In this document: positions 30,583 to 42,079 of the stretch, piece after piece
Layout: each line of letters starts with the position of its first letter
How positions within the stretch are numbered: position 1 is the stretch's first letter
NCBI GenBank assembly: GCA_963971405.1
Contig: OZ020489.1
Span: forward strand, 8,060,001-8,124,000
DNA from: Psococerastis gibbosa
Taxonomy: Eukaryota; Arthropoda; Insecta; Psocodea; Psocidae
Direction of reading: 5' to 3'
Length of the DNA: 64,000 nt
Made by a program: the position numbers and the translations under genes
The notes under the pieces: generated by a model
What the model was told of the DNA's origin: nothing
Seen by the model: the letters and a program-made list of their open reading frames with translations, nothing else
Databases searched by the model: none

Positions 30583-30672
30583 TAAAAATAAAATAAGGAC
30601 TTTTTATTGTTTCTATTACTAAGCCAACCTAGCGGAGTTAGGGCTATAAACTCAACTAGTAAGGCCCGGTCA
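30583..30672 (-). mobile_element. SINE A copy 7 (3' half)
   Basis: ACTAAGCCAACCTAGCGGAG, TTAGGGCTATAAA and CTCAACTAGTAAGGCCCGG; a short internal deletion removes the TCTCTTACA segment. Confidence 0.8.
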
Positions 30673-31993
30673 AAAGTGGTGAAGAACATATTATCTACGG
30701 CTGAAACTAAAATTCGTGTTTGTGTATCATATAGAAGAACATTTCGGTTATTTACTTCTAACTGATGAAATTCTGTAGTTCTATTTTCTGGGATACTATT
30801 TTAGACGGTCTCTGAACAACCTGAGCTGCTGAAAACAGTTTTCCTCACCAAAGCGTATTAGCAGGCAACTTAAAAGATAATTAAAAAATGGGGATGTATC
30901 ACCTAAGCAACAAAGGAATCTAGCGAAAAGCATGGCTTTTAGATTAGAAACAAATGCAGGCATCGTTCAGGTCAATGGCGTGGCCTAACCACCCCAGGTA
31001 CTTGTCAAGTCCCCTCCCCGTCCTCAGGATTTTTGAGGAAATATAAGAAATTGGTTGAGAAACTAAATAAATAAACGAATAATTAAGAAAACAACAAAAA
31101 AAAACAATTGGCAGATATTTTTTTAATCACTAGAACGAAATTTCTACGATTTTAATGTGTTATGTCGGCAATCTCGGTGTTTCGGACTGTTCTTTTGTAA
31201 ATGTTTATGTTTGAATCTGCACTGGAATCATAGATATTAATATCTTGTAGTTTTTGGCGTACTAAACATCCACCCCCCCCCTCCCTCGTATTTTGACAAC
31301 TATGGCCACGGATCATATGGGGTCCTAAGACCCCCTCCCGGTATTTTGGCAATTTACTCCAATGGTTCAGGTGTAATACCAAATTGCATCTCATTTTAAA
31401 ATTTGGAAGGAGGGACTAGTCCTTGGTGTTCTACGCTTCTACCTTTGGACACGTCTTTGCTAGCAGAGCAGCTATTAGTTTGGTGTCCGATGGCCAATGG
31501 GCGAACACTCCCGCAAGTTCTTTACACATATTTGATGATAGGTTTCTGAGGCTGGACCATTCCAGAGCGAAATGACGAAATTCGATTTTTATAGGTGTTC
31601 TACCAATCAGAAGGTATGCAGATAATGAGTATTTACTAGTTCTGTCTTTATTTCACATTTATGATGTGGGCTAAATAAATTGGGCCGATTGGCGTATTAT
31701 CTGTATTATACCAGTTATTCTGTCGTTATATAGCAGAACTGGATTTAACCGGTATGGGGCCCCAAACTCATGGCATCTTTGGGGCTCTTCGCAAAATTAT
31801 TAACATTGAAATGATAGGTTTGTAACGAATATATTTATTCACTTCTTCTTCCTCTTCTTCTTCTTCTCCTTCAGCCAACGTCCGTCCTTGGCTGTTAGGC
31901 CATTTGATTTAACATATTCACGATATTACGGATTCTTACACTGATCTAGCTTTATAGCATTAAGATAAAATACTACCTGTCGACATAGTTAAC

Positions 31994-32255
31994 CAAGCAC
32001 GTAGCCAGGATTTTATTTCGGGAGGGGCTAACTACCAGGGGGTTGGGAGGGGGGGTATGGAATACCCCCAGTAAAACGGCCGGTCAAGTATTCCGTAATC
32101 TGCGGAAGTACCTATCTTGCACTATCAAAACTACTGTATATACACAGGATCGAGCGAGAACAAATATAAATTAAATAAAAAATCACTTTTTCCCCTTCTT
32201 TTTACATTTCGGGAGGGGCTTCAGCCCCAAAGCCCTCTCCCTGGTTACGTGCCTG
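31994..32255. mobile_element. hAT-type MITE with perfect 8-bp target duplication
   Basis: Ends CAAGCACGTAGCCAGG and CCTGGTTACGTGCCTG. TAGTTAAC flanks both sides (31986-31993 and 32256-32263). G-rich GGAGGGGCT near each end. Related to 39179-39419. Confidence 0.92.
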
Positions 32256-33944
32256 TAGTTAACAAAGAGCAGGCTATAATAAAAAGTACGAAATCTCCGA
32301 AAGCAGGTTATGTCAATTTGGAATTATTTCCAAAGCTCGGGAAGCTTCCGTATTGTTTTTTTTGTTTAAATATTAGTAGTAAAGTAAAAGTAAAGTAGAT
32401 TGATGCCTAAACTAAACTAGTCTAAACTAATTTAATTTATTAATATGAAATTCTCCAAAACTAAAATAATTAAAATAACTTATCCAAGCCAACATGTTCA
32501 ACTTTCAAATTAATTCGGTTTCTTGTTAATTTATTGTCGAATTTTCAATAACAATATAATTTATGAATTTAATACAATAGCTTATATTGTAATTCTCTAC
32601 AATGCGAAACTGTTAATATAAAATTGCCATTATGGGAAAGGGGCGCAAAAAAGTTTCTCGTCCCCTGTAGATAAAAAAGCCTAAAGTGGCCTATAGTGTA
32701 AGAAAAAAAAAACTTTCTGTTACAACTTCACCCCTTTGCACACTGTACAATAGATATATCAAGCCCTTATCCAAAGTGGGCGCCAAGAGGCCCCCAAACA
32801 TTTGGAATACAAAATTACAAAATTTAGGGTATGCAGCACTAGGGCCATGCAATGAACAATTGAAGACGTCAGGGGAAAAACAGGAAAGGCGCACTTTTGG
32901 TCGAAATTGAGATAATAGTGGCATTCTGTTCAGTTTTTAACGTAGTTTTAAATGGCCCAACAAAACCGGAGAAAAACAAGTAAGTTTCTGCACAAATGGC
33001 GTGGGAAAAAACAGTATACAGGGAAAGAAACAGCTATTTTAAACTTTAAAATTAGATTTATGAAAAATCAACTTTTGATCACCTTTCCGAGTTTCCCCCT
33101 GACGTCTTCAATTACTATTCTCGAGCAATTCCCATCCTGCCTGCGCCGCAAGCTCATATATGGGTCTGGGAAAAGTCTCCATTTCGCCCCTTTCTAAAAT
33201 AATTCCTGGGTACGGGCCTGAGGTTTGTATGCCATACATAATTTATTGAAATACTACATCTAGACTAATCTATATAGGCTTACCGATATCACCTTTCCTT
33301 AAAGTCAAAGCTTAACCGCAATTCCCGAAAACAATGCAAAAAGCTACACAAAACCACAACGCACCGGAAGATCTCCAGCAGCAGACGCAGTATCGCTTAC
33401 CTTGCGATACAGTTCCGCTCACTGGACAATATCACTGTACCGAACACGATGTTATTTCAGTAATAATGATTGATGATAACTACCTGGAATTCCAGGTCCT
33501 CTGGAGAACTGCAAAGGTGAGGGGGGGGGACCATATATCGTGTGTTAACGTGCGCAAGACGTTACGTTACGCCCGTGACACGTATTACATCTCTATCGCA
33601 GATAGCTATTTCCTTATAGTTCAGTACAAACGATTCAAGATCAGGTTCACGTTCAAGTTTACAATACCTGGCTTTCTTTGAATGAGTTGTCTTGTAACGT
33701 GTTGTGACGTAATTTGTTATGCAGGCACTGTAAATAATTTTACACAGAGCTTAAAAGCTCGGCTGGTTTGGTGGAAATAAGTACATAGCCTATAGGATAT
33801 ATTGTATATATATGAGAGTTATACTTTCCCAATAATTATTATTCTGCAGTCGATTTTCGTGAAGGTCTGCGAAATGATTTCCATATATTTTAGGCTGCGT
33901 AAATACAGATGTACCATTTGTTATTATTGAGAATAATACGTCGT
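32256..33944. other. Intergenic; MITE-like end near 33205-33222 and a CpG-rich patch
   Basis: AATTCCTGGGTACGGGCCTG at 33203-33222 looks like the right terminus of a hAT-type MITE, its left end uncertain. 33530-33720 is noticeably CpG-rich for this window and includes TGACGTAA. A minus-strand donor CGCAAG/GTAAGC lies at 33401/33400. Otherwise unrecognised. Confidence 0.4.
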
Positions 33945-34110
33945 CTTCTTCTTCTGGCTCTACATCCGTTGAAAGGCTTTGACTCAACAAAACTCCTCCA
34001 GTTATTTCGGTTTTGTACGACGCTCCACCATATATGGACTACCAACTCGCGTAGGTCGGTTTCTAATTGGTCTTTCCAGCGGTTTCAGAGACGTGCTTGA
34101 AGTCTTCTTC
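33945..34110 (-). mobile_element. LINE 3'-end fragment
   Basis: On the minus strand it reads RWKDQLETDLRELVVHIW, then WSVVQNRNNWRSFVE and a GAA-rich terminus, a LINE C-terminus with open frame over this short stretch. Confidence 0.7.
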
Positions 34111-34748
34111 ACGTCATGGTTGTTTTGTACATTTTATTCAGCATGTAGTCTTTCACATTCTTACGAGTTACGACGTGTCCCAGTCATCATAGACGCTGCA
34201 CCTTTATGTTTTCTCTATTAAGTAACTGTTGGAGTTGTTCCTTATATTAATTTTGAAGATTTTGGCCCCCTGTCCGTAGCAGCTTACTTCCATGAAAGTG
34301 AATTTTATACTATGTGTAATTGCCTAAACACCTTAAATAATCATAACGTGCAATAACATCATAAATTTCCTTTTCCTCTTCTACTTCTTCTTGTTCCACT
34401 ACCGCTATTTCTGTTGTTTCTTTCGCTACTTCTCAATTTTCATCTATTAGGTACGCTTATACAGTAGTAGTAGTATTTGTTTTTATATGGTCTCATTATC
34501 ATCATCTCCTTTACCTTTGAATTCTTCATAGTTCAAGACAAACTATTGAAAATCAAGTTCACAGCACAGTACTTGGTAGTTGGTTTTTATTCTTCCGTCA
34601 TTTCTTATGGTAGTGTTGATTCCATACATTATTATAAATCTCAGACGACACCTTTATTCTATTATCATGAATTTTATGTATTGTTTTCCAGCACTTTGTG
34701 CCTTTGAAGCAAATGTATACCTAGGTATTTTTTTCTTTGTTTTAAAAA

Positions 34749-34890
34749 AGGTTAATCGCATACAAACAATTCAATGAATGTATCCGATTGACCTCTTCAG
34801 TCGCCTCACTAAGTTACCTAATAGGCATGGCGTGTAGAGACTCGCACAAGTGCAAGCACGCTACCACCTGGCCAACGATGTCGATTGTAG
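34749..34890 (-). mobile_element. SINE B copy 2
   Basis: GGTTAATCGCATACAAACAA, TATCCGATTGACCTCTTCAG, GCATGGCGTGTAGAGACTCG and CTACCACCTGGCCAACG. A short segment with GAGTTACGACACG is deleted. Confidence 0.78.
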
Positions 34891-37389
34891 TTTCCTTTAC
34901 TTCTTTTTTCTTGATCTGCTACTGACAAACCTGAACACCCTCCTCCCTCCCCCCCCCCCCCCCCGACTGTAGCAGGACGACTAGTCCAGCACTTTCCAAT
35001 CTCAAAACCGAGGGGGGAGCCGGTATGGCTACAGTGGATCACGAAAGACGAAAGCGTGGGGGGGGGGAAGTGAGGGAACAGACAGCAAGCAAAACACTTG
35101 CAGAATCATGGAACGGAATGAGTCTGTAGCCCTCTTCCGTACCCTAATAGACCTAGATGACAACGAAAATCTCCCAGTGAATGAAATGAAATGAAATGAA
35201 TTGAAAAGATGGACGGTAACCACTTGCCAAACTGCCCCCAACACCAGAACACCATCACTATACCGGCAGATACTGGGAGGCTCGACGTTGCGTGGCGGTA
35301 CATTCAAGGACGGGCATTGGATAAATTAAAGTAAAAGTACTAATCGCTGTAAATCCATGCCCGCACCTCGTAAACGGGATCGTGTTCTCAGCCGATCATA
35401 TAGCTTTAACTGTTACTAAATGACCTAATCCTTGTTTAACAATTCATTTAAGTATTGTATAAAAATTGTCGTTAATCGTAACGTATCGTTATCGTTTCTT
35501 TGTTGAGTTTTCCTCTCATTCTTCATCTTGTTTGGGCTACTGCTGCTTCTGTTGTTGCTTTATAAATAATAAATAAATAAAAATAGATTATATTTGTACT
35601 AACAACAGATTTAAGCACTAATTCGATAGCACTCACAGTAGAGTCACATTATACATAGTGATAGGTGATAGGTACCGTGTCTAAAACGGCTGATTTGAAC
35701 ATGGGCAGACTCAGTGGAAGTGGATCGAGATCGGTAACATTATTAATGGTACTAGCTATTCTACCAAGTGCCTTCGAGATGGGATTGACACTGAACAAGG
35801 TTTTTGAACTACTAGCTGTTCCTGGTTCTAACTTTGAGATGGACTCTATCGAGTTTAGAAGGGAAGTCTAGATGACTGTTTATCATGTTGTAGAAGAATA
35901 TACAGTCTGCAACCACCTTCTGTCTTTTAATACTGATTCATCATCATTCTGTCTTCATATTCTTAATCCTTCAGACAATTTTTTTTTTTTAAAGTCAAAC
36001 TGGTTCATGTTCACAATCCCCTTGAACTTTTTCCTCATATTCGTAATGCTCTTCAATATCATCTTTGTGGCCTAAGACAAGTACTTCAAGATTCAGATTC
36101 AACGTCAGAGCCTTATAACGAACGCATTTTCTATACCTAATCATTGCATATACAGTATATGGATATGCGTTTTGTTATAAGTCAAGTATAGGCTACCCGG
36201 TAGATACCTACCTATCGGACGATATGTTTGATCTTTCAGTGTAAAACATTGTGTGCAGGATGCCTGCTGCCCAGGTTGTAATGTTTTTATTTCTTTTTTT
36301 TTTGTACATAAGTTTTAGCGTGTGCTCTGAAGCCAATTGTGTCCTATATTGAGTTCCTTACTGAGTATGTAACATATTAGCCTACTACTAAGCTGCAACT
36401 TATTCTTTAACAACTTTTACTTAATGAATACATAGATCAAAACTCATCATATAAAACATTAATTCCATATTGGTCGTTGATCACAGAAACGGGTCATGAC
36501 TCCGTGATTTCGAATTATTACGTTATAGTGTTTCAAAGAGAAAAACTCAGAAGCCCCTAGCTGTAAATAGGTTACTATAGAGGTTCAAGCTGCAGAACAG
36601 TTTAGTAATGGGCAGTTTTTGTTATTAGGTTGGTACCTGCAGGCTACAGGTTGATACGACCTTCGCCTCTGATACACACGACTTCACATGCATCTCTTAC
36701 AACATGACTGAGGTAAATAACTTGCATTTCAAAAGGTGTGTCCTTCAAATGAAAATATTAAGTGGTTCTTGAACGTATTGGCAGTCATTGACCCTACGCA
36801 GCCCTGCAAAGGTTGTATACAAAGAGGTTTGAACCCCCCTCCCCCGAAAAATTTGCTGCGTACACGATATAGAATAGAGTTAAAAATATATTGATGAATA
36901 ATAAAGATATTGATGAATGATAAAGATATTGATAATACAGATGGACCCCCCCCCCCGGAAAAAATTTCTGGCTTCTGCCCCGGTAGTATAGGAAGTTGCC
37001 CGCGTGAACTATGGGGCTATTAATATTTGGGACGGATGACAATTTGAAGCTTTGTTATTACAAGCCAGTCATCAACAAAAAACGTAAAAACGTGGCAAAT
37101 AGACACTTGTAGACAGTGATAGACATTTTCGCGTCAATTCCTTCGTTTTCTTTTATAAAACTACCTAATAAAATTTCTAATGTCAACCCCCCCTCTTCGG
37201 AACAGTCTGAGAAGGGTTGGGTTTGAAGCGATAACAACATGAGCGCGGAAGCCCAAAATGGGCAGAGCGCCTAGCATTTAAAAAAAAAAACCTAATGTGC
37301 GAAATTATTTGTTTACTCTATGTGATAGAAAATGCTTTTTTTATAGCTTTGGGTGCTTTGGGGAGGGGGGGGCGACCGCCCCCTTTAAT
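34891..37389. other. Intergenic; G/C tracts and simple repeats
   Basis: C runs at 34950-34965, a GAAAT simple repeat at 35180-35200, and a pair of C/G tracts at 36830-36960 resembling a degraded MITE. An open frame at 35665-35871 (+) of 68 codons has no recognisable domain. Confidence 0.4.
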
Positions 37390-37530
37390 CCTCCACTGCT
37401 TGTAGCCGGTGTAGGTTGAAATCGAGACGGATAACAGTTTGCCAATGGCCAAAAATTCATATGGAAACAATACAAATAATATCTGAAATCCACGGGGTCG
37501 TTGGTAATGGACAAGGGACCTACGGGCCAC
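37390..37530 (+). repeat. G-family repeat, copy 2
   Basis: GTAGCCGGTGTAGGTTGAAA, GCCAATGGCCAAAAATTCAT, GGAAACAATACAAATAATAT and GGGGTCGTTGGTAATGGACA. It provides the empty site for the Helentron-like insertion at 46392-47290. Confidence 0.78.
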
Positions 37531-37734
37531 TATAAGTAGTTCATAAAAAGTCCTTCAAAAAAATTACAATTACTACTATAGCTCCAATCCCGGGATCCCA
37601 AAGAAGTCAATCCCTGATTTTTCTACACCTCGGGCTTTCAGTTAAAAACTTCACTTCGATGGTCCATATAATATTAGTCCAATTTGTAAATGAGCCTTTC
37701 AATACATTTCATAGAAAGGCTTTCTTCTGAGGAC

Positions 37735-37885
37735 ACATTCACAACGATTGGTTGGCAGCAGCTCCCTGCATATCCTCCTCCAGCTCTCTCAGTCCTGCGC
37801 CTTCCTCTTCAGCTCTTGGTACGTTCGAGCTCCTGCGTCCTCCTTCAGTTGATCCATGAATTCCATCTTCGGCAGCCCTTTTTAT
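37735..37885 (-). mobile_element. LINE 3'-end fragment
   Basis: On the minus strand: ATTCATGGATCAACTGAAGG, AGGACGCAGGAGCTCG and GCTGCTGCCAACCAATCGTT. Same family as 19068-19185 and 51140-51300. Confidence 0.65.
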
Positions 37886-37971
37886 TGGTTACTGCCACTG
37901 TGCCCTCAATGATGGTGTGTACCCAGTGTCGGGGTCAGTGGGCCGAAATTGTGTGGGGGCCCTTTCTCGGG

Positions 37972-38156
37972 CAGTGCCGTCTTATGTACCCTTTGGGCTT
38001 AGACGAATATTCCACTATTGATAAAGTAGAGACCCAAAGCCCACCAAATATTTCGACACGTTTATTTGCTTCAGTTTTTTAATCTATTTTGTAATTTTTT
38101 ATTTTGCAACTTTTTGTGGGGGCCCTCCTATGGCCCCATACCCATACCCAGCACTG
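37972..38156. mobile_element. Probable hAT MITE, no clear target duplication
   Basis: Ends CAGTGCCGTCTTATG and CATACCCAGCACTG. GGGGGCCC motifs occur near the ends, as in the decayed hAT at 10376-11802. Flanks do not match, so the ends may be wrong. Confidence 0.45.
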
Positions 38157-38761
38157 TGTTAACCAGATTTTCGTGTCTTAATAAGTGCCCAGCCCCAACC
38201 CATTTCTCTCTTCTACTTATCTTAATATAAATAAATCCCGATTCGGGATTGATTTCGGGATTGGCAAAAAATGATTTAATTTTCCCTAACACACTTCTAC
38301 CACCAACCACACTGATCTGTCTACATACAGTATGAATTCGTCTTCTCAGTCCTTCATTTATTCTTTTGTGTTAAAACCTTGGATCTCATTCGAATTCTTA
38401 TTGCAAATTCAGTATTCCGCAATCACCACAAACCTAAATAAGCATATTTTAGTATTCAGGTGTAAATATAGCATTGTTGTATACATAACCTGTTGTAATG
38501 GAATGTCAAGACACCCATAAGGAACTGGCCAGGTGACAAACTACATGCTGGTCCTTGGGAATATTGAATAAAACGTGCAGATCAAAGTAAAGGAAAAATT
38601 TACAGGTAATTATGGTTTGCAGTAACTTATAGGGAATTTTAACTATTAAGTTTAAAAACTGACAGTAATACTAGAAGGGCAACACAAGACAACCAGAAGA
38701 ATATGGACAAATGATGAACTTTACAAATTACATTAGCATTTTTCCTAATTATTTAGATTTA

Positions 38762-38922
38762 CAGCAGCCTGATCGGGGCGTTTATAATACCGGTATTTAT
38801 TTAATCCACTGGTAAACAAGATAATTTTATAATGGAACGTGCTATTTAAAATTTGTTTGTTTACAGTTATAATCCTGGTGTATTTATTTAACCCCGGTAT
38901 TATAAACGCCTCGATCAGACTG
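38762..38922. mobile_element. P2 foldback MITE, copy 3
   Basis: Ends CAGCCTGATCGGGGCGTTTA and TAAACGCCTCGATCAGACTG. The interior is shared with 20628-20799. The paired change GATTA/TAATC to GTTTA/TAAAC at both ends keeps the arms complementary. Confidence 0.88.
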
Positions 38923-39178
38923 AACATTTAGAATGTGCTAGTACTTTTTTTTTAATCTTAAGGGCAAACCGGAGTCGCCAATATTCCATTTCTGTGTAAA
39001 CTTTAATTTCTCATTAAATATGGAACGCAGAACAATGAAAAAATGCTGAATGGAAAGGAGAATTTTTCCTCCTAATTTTGATATATAGTATGTTGCAATC
39101 ATCAATACCGATCGACTGTAGTTAGTGAACTTGATACGCAAAAAATAACGGTCACTCAGGAGTTCAAGCTGAAGGAGA

Positions 39179-39419
39179 CAGCCACGTAGTCAGGGAGGGG
39201 GCTTTTGGGGCTGAAGCCTCTCCCGAAATGTAAAAAAATTGCATTGTTCAGTTTGATGTTTCACTTGCAATTTATTTCTCTCCCTAAAAACACAAAAACT
39301 GTGTGTTTTTGCATGTAAATTGTAAATTCTTAAAAATTTCCGGGGCGGACCCATACCCCCCCCCCCCCGATCCCTTGGTAGTTAGCCCCCTCCGAAATAA
39401 AATCCGGGCTACGTGCTTG
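39179..39419. mobile_element. hAT-type MITE with 8-bp target duplication
   Basis: Ends CAGCCACGTAGTCAGGG and CCGGGCTACGTGCTTG. Flanks GAAGGAGA (39171-39178) and GAAGGAGT (39420-39427) match at 7 of 8. A C run lies at 39356-39368. Confidence 0.85.
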
Positions 39420-39618
39420 GAAGGAGTTCATCAACTGTGGCGAATTGGGGTTAGTTATGGCCACATACTTACACTACATACATACAATTCTTCTTTCCAT
39501 TCAGCATTTTTTCATTGTTCTGCGTTCCATATTTCATGAGAAATTGAAGTTTGAACAGAAAATGGAATATCCCTTAACGCTACGCCCTTTGGGGCTCCCT
39601 GTACTAGTACTATATAAG

Positions 39619-39882
39619 TACAATAGGTATACCATTAAGTTAATAAACTTACGAACTAATTTATTCTAGCCTAACTATACCTATAAAAATGATGAAAAAT
39701 ATTTATGTAAAATATAAAACTGGCATTACAAGCTACCATTGTACTAGTACTATATTAGTTCAATGGTAGCTTGTAATGCCAGTTTTATATTTTACATAAA
39801 TATTTTTCATAATTTTTATAGGTATAGTTAGGCTAGAATAAATTAGTTCGTAAGTTTATTAACTTAATGTATATCTATTGTA
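39619..39882. repeat. Long near-perfect hairpin (about 120-bp arms)
   Basis: The left arm ends GCTACCATTG at 39741 and the right arm begins CAATGGTAGC at 39761, around a 19-base spacer. The arms extend outward through TTAGGCTAGAATAAATTAG and TTATTAACTTAA. There is no family relation to the P1 or P2 elements. Confidence 0.9.
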
Positions 39883-40130
39883 TGTGTAATATACGGTATG
39901 GCATAATGAAGAAAATCATATAGGGAGTGAGGATTTTTCAAAATTTTAGACGGTAAATAAAGTCACCCAATACATGAGTCGGAAATGGATTGTCCAATCT
40001 TTGGAGTAGGGTAAAACTTGGGGTGAATGATGAGACAGGGTTGCATGACAGCCAGTGGGAGTGGTCTAAATTATATTGCAGCATCATATGGTATATATTA
40101 AACTGACATTAAATTAACTTTGGTTGAAGA

Positions 40131-40254
40131 GGTAACCACCTCGTTATAACCGAAATTAGAGGGTATAGAAAAAACTGAACTTGGTGGGGTTCGAACCCAT
40201 GATCTACGCCTAAACGGGGCGTCGTCTTAACCGTTGGACCACAAACCACGACAA
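40131..40254 (-). mobile_element. SINE C, best copy (tRNA-derived)
   Basis: On the minus strand: GTCCAACGGTTAAGACG (A-box-like), the arm CGCC-CCGTTTA-GGCG with GTT at the anticodon position, a perfect B box GGGTTCGAACCCC, then AAGTTCAG and a body ending CCTCTAATTTCGGTTATAAC. The head looks tRNA-Asn-like. Four other partial copies are in the window. Confidence 0.75.
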
Positions 40255-40346
40255 GTGCAGTCTATCTAAATCCTCTACTTATATTAGGTAATACTTTATT
40301 CATTATATTGCAGTTTTATATGGTATATACAACACTGACATTAAAT

Positions 40347-40729
40347 GAGGGTACTAGAAGCAAAAGGTTACAGTTCCAATTTTTGGCGATATTGAGTTAT
40401 TGGTATCGTCGGAATCGTCTAGTAAAGGGGTACAAAGTGACAGTGTTGGTTGGAGCAAAATGGGACTTTCTTAATGTAGCGTGAAAGAATCAGATTCCTA
40501 AGGTGGGATTCCACCAACGTCAATAGTGATAGTCAATGTAGTTTAGACGTGGTAACAGACATTTTTAGTATGTCTTTAATGTCTGTTACCACGTCAAAAC
40601 TACATTTACTATCACTATTGACGTTGGTGGAAACCCCGCCTAAGTACGTTATCAGATAACCTACAGTTTTTGGTCTCTCCTGAAAAATTTAGTTAAGTGG
40701 AACTGGAACCTTTTGCTTCTAGTACCCTC
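40347..40729. mobile_element. Outer foldback element with a P1 element inside
   Basis: Inverted ends GAGGGTACTAGAAGCAAAAG and its complement CTTTTGCTTCTAGTACCCTC, with AAT at the left flank and ATT at the right. The P1 element at 40502-40640 sits near the centre, making a two-layer palindrome. Confidence 0.8.
40502..40640. mobile_element. P1 foldback element, short subtype
   Basis: Ends GGTGGGATTCCACCAACG and CGTTGGTGGAAACCCCGCC, arms with GACGTGGTAACAGACATT, about 139 bp. Sister of 13919-14060. Confidence 0.88.
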
Positions 40730-40747
40730 ATTAATTAACAGTTGAAC

Positions 40748-40848
40748 AGGCAACCTCCTCGCTATAACCGAAATTAGAGGATTTATAAAAAACTGGACTT
40801 GGTGGGATTTGAGCCCACGATCTACGCCTAACCTAGTCTAAAGCCTTA
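40748..40848 (-). mobile_element. SINE C, partial
   Basis: GCAACCTCCTCGCTATAACC, GAAATTAGAGGAT, AAAAAACTGGACTTGGTGGG and GAGCCCACGATCTACGCC. The 5' half of the head is missing. Confidence 0.7.
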
Positions 40849-41524
40849 TTGCACTGTAATTACCTTCTCTCACTCGCCTTTGGAAAATCATAACCTAAGC
40901 CTACGTTTCTTCAATCCGGGGACTTTCCAAATTGTTAGTAATGTGGGAAAAACCCCAGCCATTTATCTAAAATGGGTGGAAATAGATATATATACCCTAT
41001 ACTTTGATTCAGGAACTTATAGGTATGGTTGGCAATTACTGTAGCTGTACCGACCGCAGATTCATCCTGATATTAGGTTTGCTAGCAGTCTCAGGTCAAT
41101 TTGGAAGTACCAACTATTCGCCCAGTCACTGAATGAATGATCATTTCAATAGTATTTCTGTGTATAATAGTTAATGACAGGACGAATAGTTGCCTATATG
41201 CAGTATGAATGAATGAATGAATGAATGAATAACGACTTTATTGCAATACAATTGGCGAACAATGAGACTATAAAGTCTTTTTTTTTCTGTTAACCATAAC
41301 TTAATAACAGTATACATAGTAATGTGTAACTTAAATTATCGTGTATGGAAGATAAACAGGGGGGAAAGAAGGTAATAGAGGAGGGGGTATAGGGGGGAAG
41401 GAGGGCCCATTGTTTGTACTGCTACGAGGCCAGGTAACAGGGTTTCGGTGTTATCGTAACTATACGATTTTATTTTATTTTTAAACTGATTGTGTGATCC
41501 AGCAGTATATTTATAATTTACTGA

Positions 41525-41575
41525 AAGAGTGGGCCCAAAATTCGCCCACATGGAAAATAAAGTCAATTTTCATTC
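41525..41575 (+). repeat. Repeat R10 3' end, copy 3
   Basis: GAGTGGGCCCAAAATTCGCC, CACATGGAAAATAAAGTCAA and a TTTC-like tail. Confidence 0.6.
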
Positions 41576-41672
41576 TTCTTTCTATATACGATTCGCTGAA
41601 TAAGCTACGGCCCACTTTCCATCTTTTCCGCGAAGTGACATTTTTCATGAAATATTGAATGAAAGCCCACAT

Positions 41673-41935
41673 GGCGGCAATTCCACCGGCGAATTTACTT
41701 CAATTGTGATTTGAGATTTTTTGTTTGTTTTGCTTTAAGGAGACTATTATGTAGATACTTAACTTATCTATTATATATTAAGTTATAATATGGTAGCAAA
41801 CATCATTAATAAGTCTCTACCATAACTTAATTTTTAATATATAAGTTAAGTATCTACATAATAGTCTCCTTAAAACAAAACAAACAAAAAATCTCAAATC
41901 ACAAATGAAGTAAATTCGCCAGAGGAATTGCCGCC
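41673..41935. mobile_element. P1-type foldback element, unrelated interior
   Basis: Ends GGCGGCAATTCCACCGGCG and GAGGAATTGCCGCC, arms of about 115 bases with TTTGTTTGTTTTGCTTTAAG and TATGTAGATACTTAACTTA mirrored. Only the terminal block is shared with other P1 elements. Confidence 0.85.
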
Positions 41936-42079
41936 TTAATGAGGTGTCATGAACTAGATAAAATATTCCTCTACGATTTGATTAACTTCATGTAGCCGCC
42001 ATTAACAGCGGTCGGCTACAGTTATTGAATTTGATTAGTAAAAAATGACGGTCACTCAAGATATCAGGTCCAGGTTCCA

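Noticed and set aside
33334..33681. Open frame of 115 codons on the plus strand
   Set aside because: No recognisable motif, runs through a G tract, and its codon use is not distinct; the minus-strand donor inside it is more interesting but also unproven.
37964..38163. Target duplication for the MITE at 37972-38156
   Set aside because: The flanks do not match at 8 bp; the element is listed with low confidence only.
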